This document shows positions 18,195-25,787 of a stretch of 64,000 bases of DNA, piece by piece (the first letter of the stretch is position 1; the number at the start of each line of letters is the position of its first letter). A model generated the notes under the pieces. It made no database searches. It saw nothing but the letters and a program-made list of their open reading frames with translations, and was not told where the DNA came from. Made by a program: the position numbers and the translations under genes. Origin of the DNA: an uncultured Mollicutes bacterium (GTDB lineage Bacteria; Bacillota_I; Bacilli_A; ML615J-28; CAG-313); contig UQAI01000001.1 of assembly GCA_900538885.1 (NCBI GenBank), positions 1 through 64,000 on the forward strand. The letters run 5' to 3'.

Positions 18195-19097
18195 ATGAAA
18201 AATAAAGTTTTAGTATTTGGTTTAGTTGGTGAATCAGTATTTATGCAAACTGATCACTTTCATAGCTGTGGTGAAACCATAACAATTGATAATATTCATA
18301 AAGAACCAGGAGGAAAAGGTTTTAATCAAGCTGTTACTCTAGCAAGACTTGGCGTTAAAACAACTTTTATTGGTGTAATTGGAAATGATTACAAAAAGGT
18401 ATGTGAAGATTTTTTAAATAGTGAACAACTTACTTATCATTTAGAAATAAAAAATGGTATGAGTGCCTATGCAACAATCATAACTGATAAAAATGGTGAA
18501 AATGAAGTTTCCGTCTATCATGGCGTTAACAAGTTATTTAACCAACTTGATGTCCAAAAATATGAAAAAGAATTTATTGATGCGGCCTATGCTTTAATTC
18601 AAGCTGAACTCCCAGAAGAAGTAGTAGATGAAGTGATAAAACTCTCTAAAAAGTATGAGGTAAAAGTTATAATAAATCCTGCACCTGCTAAGCCATTCAT
18701 CAAGAAATATTTGAAAGATGCATTTTTAATTACCCCTAATCTTCAAGAAGCTAAAACTTTACTTTCTTTAGATGAAATTAAGATAGATAGTTTAGAAAAG
18801 ATACTATCAAAAATTAATTTATCACGTGTTATCATAACCCTTGGCTCAAATGGTGTGATAATAAAAGAAAATGAAAAGATTACTCATCTTTCAGCTTTAA
18901 AAATAAAAAAAGTAGTAGATACTACAGGAGCGGGCGATGTTTTTAATGGAGCGTTAATTACAAGCCTGATGAAAGATAATAATTTAATTGAAGCTTGTAA
19001 ATTTGCGGTGAAAGTATCAGGAATAAGTATTCAAACCTCATATGTAATGCCCGCAATTCCTACTCTTAAGAAAGTAGAGGACTACAAAAATGAATAA
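18195..19097 (+). CDS. PfkB-family (ribokinase-like) sugar kinase
   Basis: 300 aa. Features: GGKGFNQAVTLARLG near residues 36-50 (ribokinase signature 1) and DTTGAGDVFNGAL near 243-255 with the catalytic Asp. The family phosphorylates ribose, related sugars or nucleosides in the cytosol. A conserved Asn/Gly substrate loop is present but the sugar cannot be fixed. The gene overlaps the sirtuin start by 8 bases and heads a run of kinase, sirtuin, dUTPase and lysA. No separate promoter is seen, so it probably depends on the upstream SIS-gene promoter or on a weak one. Confidence 0.85.
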   Translation: MKNKVLVFGLVGESVFMQTDHFHSCGETITIDNIHKEPGGKGFNQAVTLARLGVKTTFIGVIGNDYKKVCEDFLNSEQLTYHLEIKNGMSAYATIITDKNGENEVSVYHGVNKLFNQLDVQKYEKEFIDAAYALIQAELPEEVVDEVIKLSKKYEVKVIINPAPAKPFIKKYLKDAFLITPNLQEAKTLLSLDEIKIDSLEKILSKINLSRVIITLGSNGVIIKENEKITHLSALKIKKVVDTTGAGDVFNGALITSLMKDNNLIEACKFAVKVSGISIQTSYVMPAIPTLKKVEDYKNE

Positions 19098-19824
19098 AAT
19101 AGAAATACTTCAAAAATTAATTAATGTCTCAAATAATATTGTCGTAATGACAGGAGCAGGTTTTAGTAAGGCATCTGGAATTCCTGATTTTAGAAGTGCT
19201 GATGGATTATATAATGATAAAAATAAAAGTATGATATCTCCTGAAGAGATTCTTTCCCATCATTATTTTATGGCTCACCCTAAAGCATTTTATGATTTTT
19301 ATTTTGATAAGATGATTTACCCAAATGCTATGCCTAATGCAGGACACTATAAACTTGTAGAACTTGAAAAATGTGGTAAGTTAAAAGCAATAATAACTCA
19401 AAATATTGATGGTCTTCACCAAAAAGCTGGTAGTAAAAATGTCTTAGAACTTCATGGCTCAGTGTTAAGAAATCACTGCATGAAGTGTCACACCTTTTAC
19501 AGTTTAGATGATTTAATAAATAATAAACAAATGACAGCGTGTCCTATTTGTGGTGGGCTAATAAAACCTGATGTAGTACTATATGAAGAAGGCCTTGATA
19601 TGACTACATTAAACGAGGCCATAAAAGCTGTAGTTAATGCGGATTTACTTTTAATTATTGCCTCATCCATGTTAGTAAATCCCGCCGCAAGTCTTCCTTA
19701 TTATTATAGAGGAAATAAAATGGTAATCATCAATTTGGAACCTACGCCCTTAGATAGTTATGCAACATTAATAATTAATGAAAAATGTGAAGAAGTGTTA
19801 TCACAAATAAAAGTAAAGGAATAA
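19090..19824 (+). CDS. sirtuin-type NAD-dependent protein deacylase
   Basis: 244 aa. NAD-binding GAGFSKASGIPDFRS at residues 22-36, TQNIDGLH near 101, catalytic His in LELHGS near 118, and a zinc site formed by CMKC and CPIC. The family removes acyl groups from lysine using NAD. The SIPDFR-type loop appears as GIPDFR; no Tyr/Arg pair marking a desuccinylase (CobB type) could be assigned with confidence. Co-directional with the kinase (8-base overlap) and the dUTPase (4 bases). Confidence 0.9.
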   Translation: MNKIEILQKLINVSNNIVVMTGAGFSKASGIPDFRSADGLYNDKNKSMISPEEILSHHYFMAHPKAFYDFYFDKMIYPNAMPNAGHYKLVELEKCGKLKAIITQNIDGLHQKAGSKNVLELHGSVLRNHCMKCHTFYSLDDLINNKQMTACPICGGLIKPDVVLYEEGLDMTTLNEAIKAVVNADLLLIIASSMLVNPAASLPYYYRGNKMVIINLEPTPLDSYATLIINEKCEEVLSQIKVKE

Positions 19825-19828
19825 GAAT

Positions 19829-20320
19829 ATGGAAATAAAAATAACAAAATTTGAAAAAGTATCATGGAATGAATTTAAGAAGTCTCATCAAATAGAACAA
19901 GATTATCATGACATAGTATTACCTAAACGTGCAACTAAAGGCTCTGCTGGATATGATTTTTTCGCACCATATGATTTTAGTTTATGTCCTGGTGAAACAA
20001 TTAAAATCGCAACAGGAATTAGAGTAAGAATTGATGAAGGTTGGTTTTTAGGAATCTTTCCTCGTAGTAGTTTAGGTTTCAAATATCGTCTTCAACTTGA
20101 TAATACAGTTGGCATTATTGATAGTGATTATTATAATGCTTTAAATGAAGGCCATATTTTTATTAAACTTACAAATGATTCACATACTGGATTAACAGTA
20201 TCAGTTAAAAAAGGTGAAGCTTTCGCTCAAGGAATCTTTATTCCTTTTGGAATAACTATTGATGATGATGCTTGTGATGAACGAACTGGTGGAATGGGTA
20301 GCACTAATAAAAAGAATTAA
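19829..20320 (+). CDS. dut: dUTPase family protein
   Basis: 163 aa, in the range of trimeric dUTPases. Motif 1 AGYDF, motif 2 FPRSSLG, motif 3 VGIIDSDYY, and a C-terminal GGMGSTNKK in place of the usual GGFGSTG. It would hydrolyse dUTP to dUMP, protecting DNA and feeding dTMP synthesis. The Phe-to-Met change in motif 5 and the longer NALNEG insert after motif 3 set it apart from canonical enzymes; a dCTP deaminase/dUTPase hybrid is less likely. Confidence 0.85.
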   Translation: MEIKITKFEKVSWNEFKKSHQIEQDYHDIVLPKRATKGSAGYDFFAPYDFSLCPGETIKIATGIRVRIDEGWFLGIFPRSSLGFKYRLQLDNTVGIIDSDYYNALNEGHIFIKLTNDSHTGLTVSVKKGEAFAQGIFIPFGITIDDDACDERTGGMGSTNKKN

Positions 20321-20338
20321 CAACTATTGAGGTATAAA

Positions 20339-21628
20339 ATGAAACCACTTAATTTAACAACAGCTAATAATGAATTATATTTAAACAATTATTCTTTGAA
20401 AGAACTTGCAAAAACCTATCATACCCCACTTTATGTGTATGATGAGAAACATATTTTAAGTGTTATTGATGAATATTTAAATAATTTTAAAACATCAAAA
20501 TTTGAAACAAAAATAGTTTATGCTTCAAAAGCTTTCTTAGTCCCAGAAATTTGTAATATTGCCTCATCAAAAGGATTAATGATTGATGCGGTTAGTATTG
20601 GTGATTTATATGTTATTGAAAAATCAGGTTTTTCACTTGAAAATGTAGTTTTTCATGGTAATAATAAAAGCAATGAAGAGCTTGAATATGCTGCAAGCCA
20701 TAAAGTAGGTTTAATCGTTGTGGATAATTTAGATGAGTTAAATCGTTTGAGTAAGATTGCAACTGAAAAAAAAGTAATGGTTAATACATTATTTAGGGTA
20801 AACCCAGGAATTGATGCCCACACTCATAAGTTCATTCAAACAGCACTTTACATTAGTAAATTTGGTGAAAGCATTTATGATGAAGAAACAATCGATAAAA
20901 TTATAAAAAAATATCAAGTTTCAAATTACGTAAAATTATTAGGTTTTCATTCACATATCGGTTCACAAATTCACGACCAAAAACCATTTTTAATGAATGT
21001 TGACAAAATGGTTGAGTTTACCAAAAAGATTGAAAATAAGTACCAAATTAGGCTTCCATATTTAAATTTAGGTGGTGGTTTTGGTATTCAGTATCAAACA
21101 ACTGATAAAAAACTAGATCTTGAAAATCTTTTAAAAAAGATGATAAAACGACTTACTAAAAAAGTAAATGAGTTAGAATATAACCTAGAATGCGCCTTTA
21201 TAGAACCAGGCCGGAGTATTGTTGGAGAAGCAGGAATCACACTTTATGAATGTGGAACAATAAAACACACATATGGTGGTAAAAACTTTTTATTTGTTGA
21301 TGGAGGAATGACCGACAATATTAGGCCATCTTTATATAGTGCTTTATATACCGTTGATGTCGTAAATAAAATAAATGAACCAAAAAGTATAACTGTTGAT
21401 ATAGCTGGCAAATGCTGCGAATCAGGCGATATTATCGCCCATAATCAGTTAATCCCTGAGACTACTCCAGGTGATATTTTAGTGGTTTATGATACTGGTG
21501 CTTATACTTATTCAATGTCATCAAATTATAATGGGCAATTAAAACCTACAGTAATTTTGGTCGGTGAAAAAATTAAAGTTATTAGTAAAAAAGAAGAGCT
21601 AAATGATTTGTACCGACATTTTGAATAG
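20339..21628 (+). CDS. lysA: diaminopimelate decarboxylase
   Basis: 429 aa, fold III PLP enzyme. PLP lysine K64 in VYASKAF, HSHIGSQI, GGGFGI, EPGRSIVGEAG, and the C-terminal GKCCESGDI with the substrate-site cysteine. It makes L-lysine from meso-diaminopimelate in the cytosol. ATG at 20339 has GAGG at 20329-20332; a TTG at 20327 would overlap that site. Presence of DAP metabolism agrees with a walled cell. Last gene of its run, 18 bases after dut. Confidence 0.92.
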   Translation: MKPLNLTTANNELYLNNYSLKELAKTYHTPLYVYDEKHILSVIDEYLNNFKTSKFETKIVYASKAFLVPEICNIASSKGLMIDAVSIGDLYVIEKSGFSLENVVFHGNNKSNEELEYAASHKVGLIVVDNLDELNRLSKIATEKKVMVNTLFRVNPGIDAHTHKFIQTALYISKFGESIYDEETIDKIIKKYQVSNYVKLLGFHSHIGSQIHDQKPFLMNVDKMVEFTKKIENKYQIRLPYLNLGGGFGIQYQTTDKKLDLENLLKKMIKRLTKKVNELEYNLECAFIEPGRSIVGEAGITLYECGTIKHTYGGKNFLFVDGGMTDNIRPSLYSALYTVDVVNKINEPKSITVDIAGKCCESGDIIAHNQLIPETTPGDILVVYDTGAYTYSMSSNYNGQLKPTVILVGEKIKVISKKEELNDLYRHFE

Positions 21629-21681
21629 GAAAAAATCATTAATTAAATATGATAAGCAATTAAATTTTTTACATTGTTATA

Positions 21682-21710
21682 TTGACTTTAGTAAGATAAA
21701 ATGCTATAAT
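21682..21710 (+). promoter_or_regulatory. promoter of a small HNH-like gene
   Basis: TTGACT (21682-21687), 17-bp spacer, extended -10 TGC-TATAAT (21705-21710); among the best promoters in the window. Confidence 0.88.
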
Positions 21711-21742
21711 AATTGTATATTACATATAAGGAGTTTTGTAAA

Positions 21743-22054
21743 ATGACTAAAGATGAAGCCTTAAAAATATGGTTACGTGAATTTGGAAATGTAGATTATG
21801 CTCATGACTTTACGGGTAGAAAAATTAAACGTGATGACTTTGGCGTTATTAATCAAGTAGGCTGGGTGGTTGACTATATGAAACCCCTATCTTTAGGTGG
21901 ACTTCAAAACGAAGATAATGAAATGATTGTTCATCATGTTACTGCTTATGAAAAAGGTGATAATTATCCTGATTTTGAGGTAGTTGGCATTCAGTATCAT
22001 GTTGGGCATGATGAAAAAGATGATTATTATTTCATTGAAAAAATAGTTGATTAA
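21743..22054 (+). CDS. small protein resembling a degenerate HNH domain
   Basis: 103 aa. The DFTGRKI stretch and WVVDYMKPLSLGG resemble a small Firmicutes family in which the second segment reads W-x-VDHI-x-P-x-SxGG, an HNH-like core. Here the Asp-His pair is Asp-Tyr, so nuclease activity looks lost. AAGGAG precedes ATG at 21743; the reading frame open to 21713 includes the promoter and is not used. Monocistronic between a strong promoter and a terminator, implying high expression. Function unknown. Confidence 0.65.
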   Translation: MTKDEALKIWLREFGNVDYAHDFTGRKIKRDDFGVINQVGWVVDYMKPLSLGGLQNEDNEMIVHHVTAYEKGDNYPDFEVVGIQYHVGHDEKDDYYFIEKIVD

Positions 22055-22058
22055 AAAA

Positions 22059-22086
22059 GCAATATAAGTAAATTATATTGCCTTTT
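22059..22086 (+). terminator. terminator of the small HNH-like gene
   Basis: Perfect 8-bp stem GCAATATA/TATATTGC with a 7-base loop, then CTTTT. Confidence 0.75.
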
Positions 22087-22107
22087 AAAAGATAAGAGGA
22101 AATAACT

Positions 22108-22653
22108 ATGCGAATAATTGGTGGAAAGTATAAAAGTAGAAAACTTGCGACATTAGAAGGACTTGCGACGAGACCGACATTAGATGGTACTAAAGAAGCA
22201 ATTTTTAATAGTCTTGGTAACTATATTCCTGACTTTGTGGTTCTTGATGTGTTTGGTGGTAGTGGAGCTCTAAGCTTGGAATCCATTAGCCGTGGAGCTA
22301 AAATAGCTTATGTAATTGATAAAAGCCCAGATGCAGTAAAAATAATCAAAAAAAATGTTGAAAGTTTAAAAGTAGAAAATCAAGTAGTGGTACTTCTTGG
22401 AGCATATGAAGATATTCTAAAACGCTTTAAAAATATGAAGTTTGACTTAGTTTTTTTAGATCCTCCATTTAGAATGAAAGTAATTGATGAACTAATTACT
22501 TATCTAATCACAAATGATATGATTAGTGATGGAGGTTATATTATGGCAGAATATCCTAAAGAAGATATTGTTCAAAAAGAATATTTAGGTTATAGAGTTA
22601 AACTTTGTCGTAAATACTCAAGTAGTGAAGTACTAATATTAGAAAAGGAGTAA
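22108..22653 (+). CDS. rsmD: 16S rRNA (guanine966-N2)-methyltransferase
   Basis: 181 aa. Opens with MRIIGGKYKSRKL and TRPTLDGTKEAIFN, both RsmD hallmarks. SAM-binding DVFGGSGALSLE near 47-58, catalytic DLVFLDPPF near 112-120. It methylates G966 of 16S rRNA in the assembled 30S subunit. Paired with coaD 4 bases downstream, the common Firmicutes arrangement. Confidence 0.93.
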   Translation: MRIIGGKYKSRKLATLEGLATRPTLDGTKEAIFNSLGNYIPDFVVLDVFGGSGALSLESISRGAKIAYVIDKSPDAVKIIKKNVESLKVENQVVVLLGAYEDILKRFKNMKFDLVFLDPPFRMKVIDELITYLITNDMISDGGYIMAEYPKEDIVQKEYLGYRVKLCRKYSSSEVLILEKE

Positions 22654-22657
22654 TAAT

Positions 22658-23140
22658 ATGCGAATTGGTATTTATCCAGGAACTTTTGATCCAATTACAA
22701 ATGGTCATCTTGATATCATTAAAAGAGGATTACATCTATTTGATAAACTATACATTGTAGTTCCTAAGAATATTCAAAAGAATGCCTTATTTACAACAAA
22801 CGAAAGAGTTGAATTATTACAAGAAGTTTTGAAAGATTATTCAAATATTGAAGTTGTATCAACTGATGAACTTACAGTTAATTTTGCAGAAAAAGTGCAA
22901 GCAACTGTGATGCTTAGAGGGCTTAGAATGGTAAGCGATTTCGAGTATGAATTACAAATGGCTACGCTTAATCGTCATTTAAATAATAAGATAGAAACAA
23001 TATTTATTATGAGTTCTCATGAGTATTCTTTTTTATCTTCAAGCAGCGTTAAAGAAATTGCTTCATTTGGCGGCGATGTAACGGAGTTTGTTCCACCAGT
23101 TGTCAAGCTTGCATTAGATAAAAAATATCAAAAAAATTAG
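22658..23140 (+). CDS. coaD: phosphopantetheine adenylyltransferase
   Basis: 160 aa. Nucleotidyltransferase motif GTFDPITNGHLDII (T/HxGH) near the start, RGLRMVSDFEYE near 88-99, and SSSSVKEIASFGGDV near 128-142. It makes dephospho-CoA from ATP and phosphopantetheine. Its last 27 bases overlap the 3' end of the convergent gene on the other strand. Confidence 0.95.
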   Translation: MRIGIYPGTFDPITNGHLDIIKRGLHLFDKLYIVVPKNIQKNALFTTNERVELLQEVLKDYSNIEVVSTDELTVNFAEKVQATVMLRGLRMVSDFEYELQMATLNRHLNNKIETIFIMSSHEYSFLSSSSVKEIASFGGDVTEFVPPVVKLALDKKYQKN

Positions 23141-24049
23141 GCTAAAAATAATAGCAGTAATTATTCCATGAATAATTCGAGATAAAACTAAACTAGTTAC
23201 TTTAAGACTAGTTTTTTTCGCAACATTAGCTATTTGAATGTTTATCGCAAGCCCACCAAATGACATCATAAAACTACAAATAATGAGCTTGATGAATAAA
23301 GGAATTTGGTAATCGATAATGCTATTTAGTCCAGTAGTTAACTCAAATGAATCTAGGAAAAAACAAACAAAAGATTTCAAAATAATATTATTATTAAAAA
23401 AATCTAGATTATTGATTAAGAGTGAAAACGGAATTTTAATCGTACTAACAAAAAACATAGACGCGAGAATATTAATCATAACTAAAGGGCAATCATCTAT
23501 TACATTAAGTAATGATTTGCTATCACAATAACAATTATTGTTGCTATCGTTAATTACAGGTGATGATGCTAGTTTTTTAGGCTTATTAAAAATGTAAAAA
23601 AGAGTTGATATCAAAATTTGAATAAAATAAACAAAGTATCCATAAGGTTTAGGTAACATTAAAATGGTAAATAAAGGGCTATTAAGAACGGCTCCTTTTA
23701 ATAGTCTTTCCCCTTCTTTTTTACTAATTCCATGATTAATGCTATTAATAATTAGAATGCTAGAAGTGGGGTTACCAGTAATAAAACTTAACAAAAATAA
23801 AGAACATGCTTTTTGATTTTCAAAATGCATGATCTTGGTTAAGGGAAAATATAGTAGTTTACTAAAGAAAGGAAATGATAATAAAAGATTACTAATTAAA
23901 TAAAATGGTACAAGTGATAAAAGAACTTTAGTTAACCAAAGATAAAGAGAATCATAGATAACATTTTTAGTGTATTCAGGAAATATTAAAAAAACTATCA
24001 AACATATAATTAGAAAGATTGAAATACATAGTGAAATAGTTTTTTTCAT
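23114..24049 (-). CDS. YlbJ-like Gate-domain membrane protein
   Basis: 311 aa with about 7-8 hydrophobic segments. The stretch FITGNPTSSILI near residues 90-101 and FGGLAINIQIANV near 276-288 match the nucleoside-recognition (Gate) fold of YlbJ/SpoIIM-like proteins. YlbJ in Bacillus (about 400 aa) is needed in sporulation; this copy is shorter and sporulation cannot be claimed. Start ATG overlaps the amidase stop by 4 bases, so the two are cotranscribed. The gene end overlaps coaD by 27 bases. Confidence 0.7.
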   Translation of the reverse strand: MKKTISLCISIFLIICLIVFLIFPEYTKNVIYDSLYLWLTKVLLSLVPFYLISNLLLSFPFFSKLLYFPLTKIMHFENQKACSLFLLSFITGNPTSSILIINSINHGISKKEGERLLKGAVLNSPLFTILMLPKPYGYFVYFIQILISTLFYIFNKPKKLASSPVINDSNNNCYCDSKSLLNVIDDCPLVMINILASMFFVSTIKIPFSLLINNLDFFNNNIILKSFVCFFLDSFELTTGLNSIIDYQIPLFIKLIICSFMMSFGGLAINIQIANVAKKTSLKVTSLVLSRIIHGIITAIIFSLIFLIFFI

Positions 24050-24741
24050 TTGATAGTAAGTTCCATCCGTGGATAAATAGTATCGCTAGTAAGGTTATTA
24101 TCCTTTTTTAGCTTATCAATGGTGGTATCATATTCTTTACTAATACTATAAAGTGATTCATTTGGCCTTACAACATGGATTAATTGTTTAGGCACAGTGT
24201 ATGGGATTTGATAATAATCAGTAATAGCTTTCACGACACTCTCAGCGAGATTTGGCCAATCATATACTAAAAGATTAGTATCACTAGGATTGTCAGCGAA
24301 ACCATATTCAATGATCATTGCATTATTAGGGGTTGTTCCTCTTAAAATAAAATAATAATCTTTTCCAGTTTTACCGATTCTTTGATAAACGTTTCGAATG
24401 AAAACCCCCCCCTTATTTAATTCACCAGCAATCATTTGTGGTAATTCATTATTTCCTCGAATAGAATAAATAACTTCACCACCACCACTGCCGCCATTGT
24501 TAATATGATTGCTAATTAATATATCATTTTTTGTGGCTCCTAGATTTTGAATCCTTGTTAGCCTATCACTAGGTGTTAAAGTCGTATCAGAAGTTCTAGT
24601 TAAAGTACTAGGAAGGCCGAGTTCATTAAAGCGTTTATTTTGATAATCACTTATTTTTAATGTTAAGTCTTTTTCTTTAAAATAATTATTACTACCTCCA
24701 CCTGGATCCCATCCACCATGTCCTGGATCAATAATAATCAT
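24046..24741 (-). CDS. N-acetylmuramoyl-L-alanine amidase with LysM
   Basis: 231 aa. Amidase_3 domain: zinc ligands from DPGHGGWDPG, the Glu of FKEKDLTL, and SNHINNGG; catalytic Glu in IIEYGF. Residues about 186-231 form one LysM peptidoglycan-binding repeat (HVVRPNESLYSISKEY). No signal peptide is seen, so export must be non-classical, or it acts during mother-cell lysis, or it comes from phage or spore stock. GAGGTG precedes ATG. Preceded by a terminator and followed by the YlbJ-like gene. Confidence 0.85.
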   Translation of the reverse strand: MIIIDPGHGGWDPGGGSNNYFKEKDLTLKISDYQNKRFNELGLPSTLTRTSDTTLTPSDRLTRIQNLGATKNDILISNHINNGGSGGGEVIYSIRGNNELPQMIAGELNKGGVFIRNVYQRIGKTGKDYYFILRGTTPNNAMIIEYGFADNPSDTNLLVYDWPNLAESVVKAITDYYQIPYTVPKQLIHVVRPNESLYSISKEYDTTIDKLKKDNNLTSDTIYPRMELTIK

Positions 24742-24774
24742 AAAATCACCTCGGTAAATTATATGCTTTAGATA

Positions 24775-24816
24775 ATAAAAAAATACTTGTCTTCGTTAAT
24801 TTCAAAGACAAGTATT
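24775..24816 (-). terminator. terminator of the PAP2 gene
   Basis: Twelve-bp stem AATACTTGTCTT/AAGACAAGTATT; on the minus strand it is followed by a run of seven T. It overlaps the PAP2 stop codon. Confidence 0.85.
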
Positions 24817-25504
24817 ATAAAAGAAAATGCCTAGCTATATCACGACCAGGATTAAGAAACTTTACAGTGTAGTAGCATCCAATCGCAATCCCTACACCAA
24901 GTACAACGTCAACAAAATAATGTTGCTTAACAAAAAGTGTAGATAAACAAATTAAAATACATCCAACTAAAGTATAAATTCTAAATGATAAAGTAAACAC
25001 TTTGTTCTTTCTAACCCCTAAATAACAAAAAGTGCTAAGAATACAGTGATAACTAGGAAGTAAATTGTGTCCATATTCGCCACCATCATTATTATAGATA
25101 AACTTGCAAAGCCAGCCGATAAAGTCATTACCCAAAGTATCAAAAACTCCCTCACTTGTTCTTGAAATATACGTTGGGAAGAAAATAAAAATTAAAAAGC
25201 CAATGATGTATGCAAGCACATTAGCTAAAACGTAATTAATAAAAACACGTTTAGTGTCAAGCGACATCACGAGGGCTCCAACCACCCAATAAGCATAAGC
25301 GATTACATAAGGAATGATAAAAATGGGGGTAAACCTAAATAAATTATCAATTGCTGGTATTTTTGGACAAAATGGTTCTAGACCAATTGCTTTGCCAACA
25401 ACTCCACCTAAAAGGTAGAAACCATACTCTAAGCCTAAAAGAACAAAACTAAAAACCCAACCATACCAAGGAAATGACTTAATTACATTAATTAATTTTC
25501 TCAT
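24815..25504 (-). CDS. PAP2-family phosphatase-like membrane protein
   Basis: 229 codons with about six hydrophobic segments. PAP2 motif 2 appears as LLPSYHC near residue 138-144 and motif 3 as KQHYFVDVVLG near 184-194 (His and Asp of the phosphohistidine relay). Resembles inositolphosphotransferase/lipid phosphatase relatives acting on the outer membrane face. ATG at 25504 follows a GTAGGTG site; the frame open further upstream runs through the tRNA and is not coding. It may be cotranscribed from the tRNA-Arg promoter. Confidence 0.8.
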   Translation of the reverse strand: MRKLINVIKSFPWYGWVFSFVLLGLEYGFYLLGGVVGKAIGLEPFCPKIPAIDNLFRFTPIFIIPYVIAYAYWVVGALVMSLDTKRVFINYVLANVLAYIIGFLIFIFFPTYISRTSEGVFDTLGNDFIGWLCKFIYNNDGGEYGHNLLPSYHCILSTFCYLGVRKNKVFTLSFRIYTLVGCILICLSTLFVKQHYFVDVVLGVGIAIGCYYTVKFLNPGRDIARHFLL

Positions 25505-25541
25505 ATCACACCTACATTTCCATAAATAAACATAAAAAAAA

Positions 25542-25618
25542 TGGCGTCCCAGAAGGGATTCGAACCCCCGACACACGGCTTAGAAGGCCGTTGCTCTATC
25601 CAACTGAGCTACTGGGAC
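25542..25618 (-). tRNA. tRNA-Arg(UCU)
   Basis: Minus-strand cloverleaf: acceptor GTCCCAG/CTGGGAC, D-arm with AGCTCAGTTGGATAGAGC, anticodon loop CTTCTAA (anticodon TCT), T-arm GGGGG-TTCGAAT-CCC-type, discriminator G and encoded CCA at the 25542 end. Confidence 0.96.
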
Positions 25619-25635
25619 ACAATTAACGCTATAAT

Positions 25636-25664
25636 ATTATACACTATTTTAAACAAAAAGTAAA
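25636..25664 (-). promoter_or_regulatory. promoter of tRNA-Arg
   Basis: Minus strand: TTTACT (25659-25664), 17-bp spacer, TATAAT (25636-25641), about 18 bases from the tRNA 5' end. Confidence 0.75.
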
Positions 25665-25734
25665 GTAAAATAGCATAAAAAAATTAAAAAAGTGAAAAAA
25701 TGTACATATTCTTTTTAATAGTAAACATTATTAC

Positions 25735-25763
25735 TTGTCAAAACTGAGTAAATATTATATAAT
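25735..25763 (+). promoter_or_regulatory. promoter of the DUF885 lipoprotein
   Basis: TTGTCA (25735-25740), 17-bp spacer, TATAAT (25758-25763); AAGGGGG follows before the ATG. Confidence 0.85.
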
Positions 25764-25787
25764 ATAATTAAAAGGGGGAACTAATAA

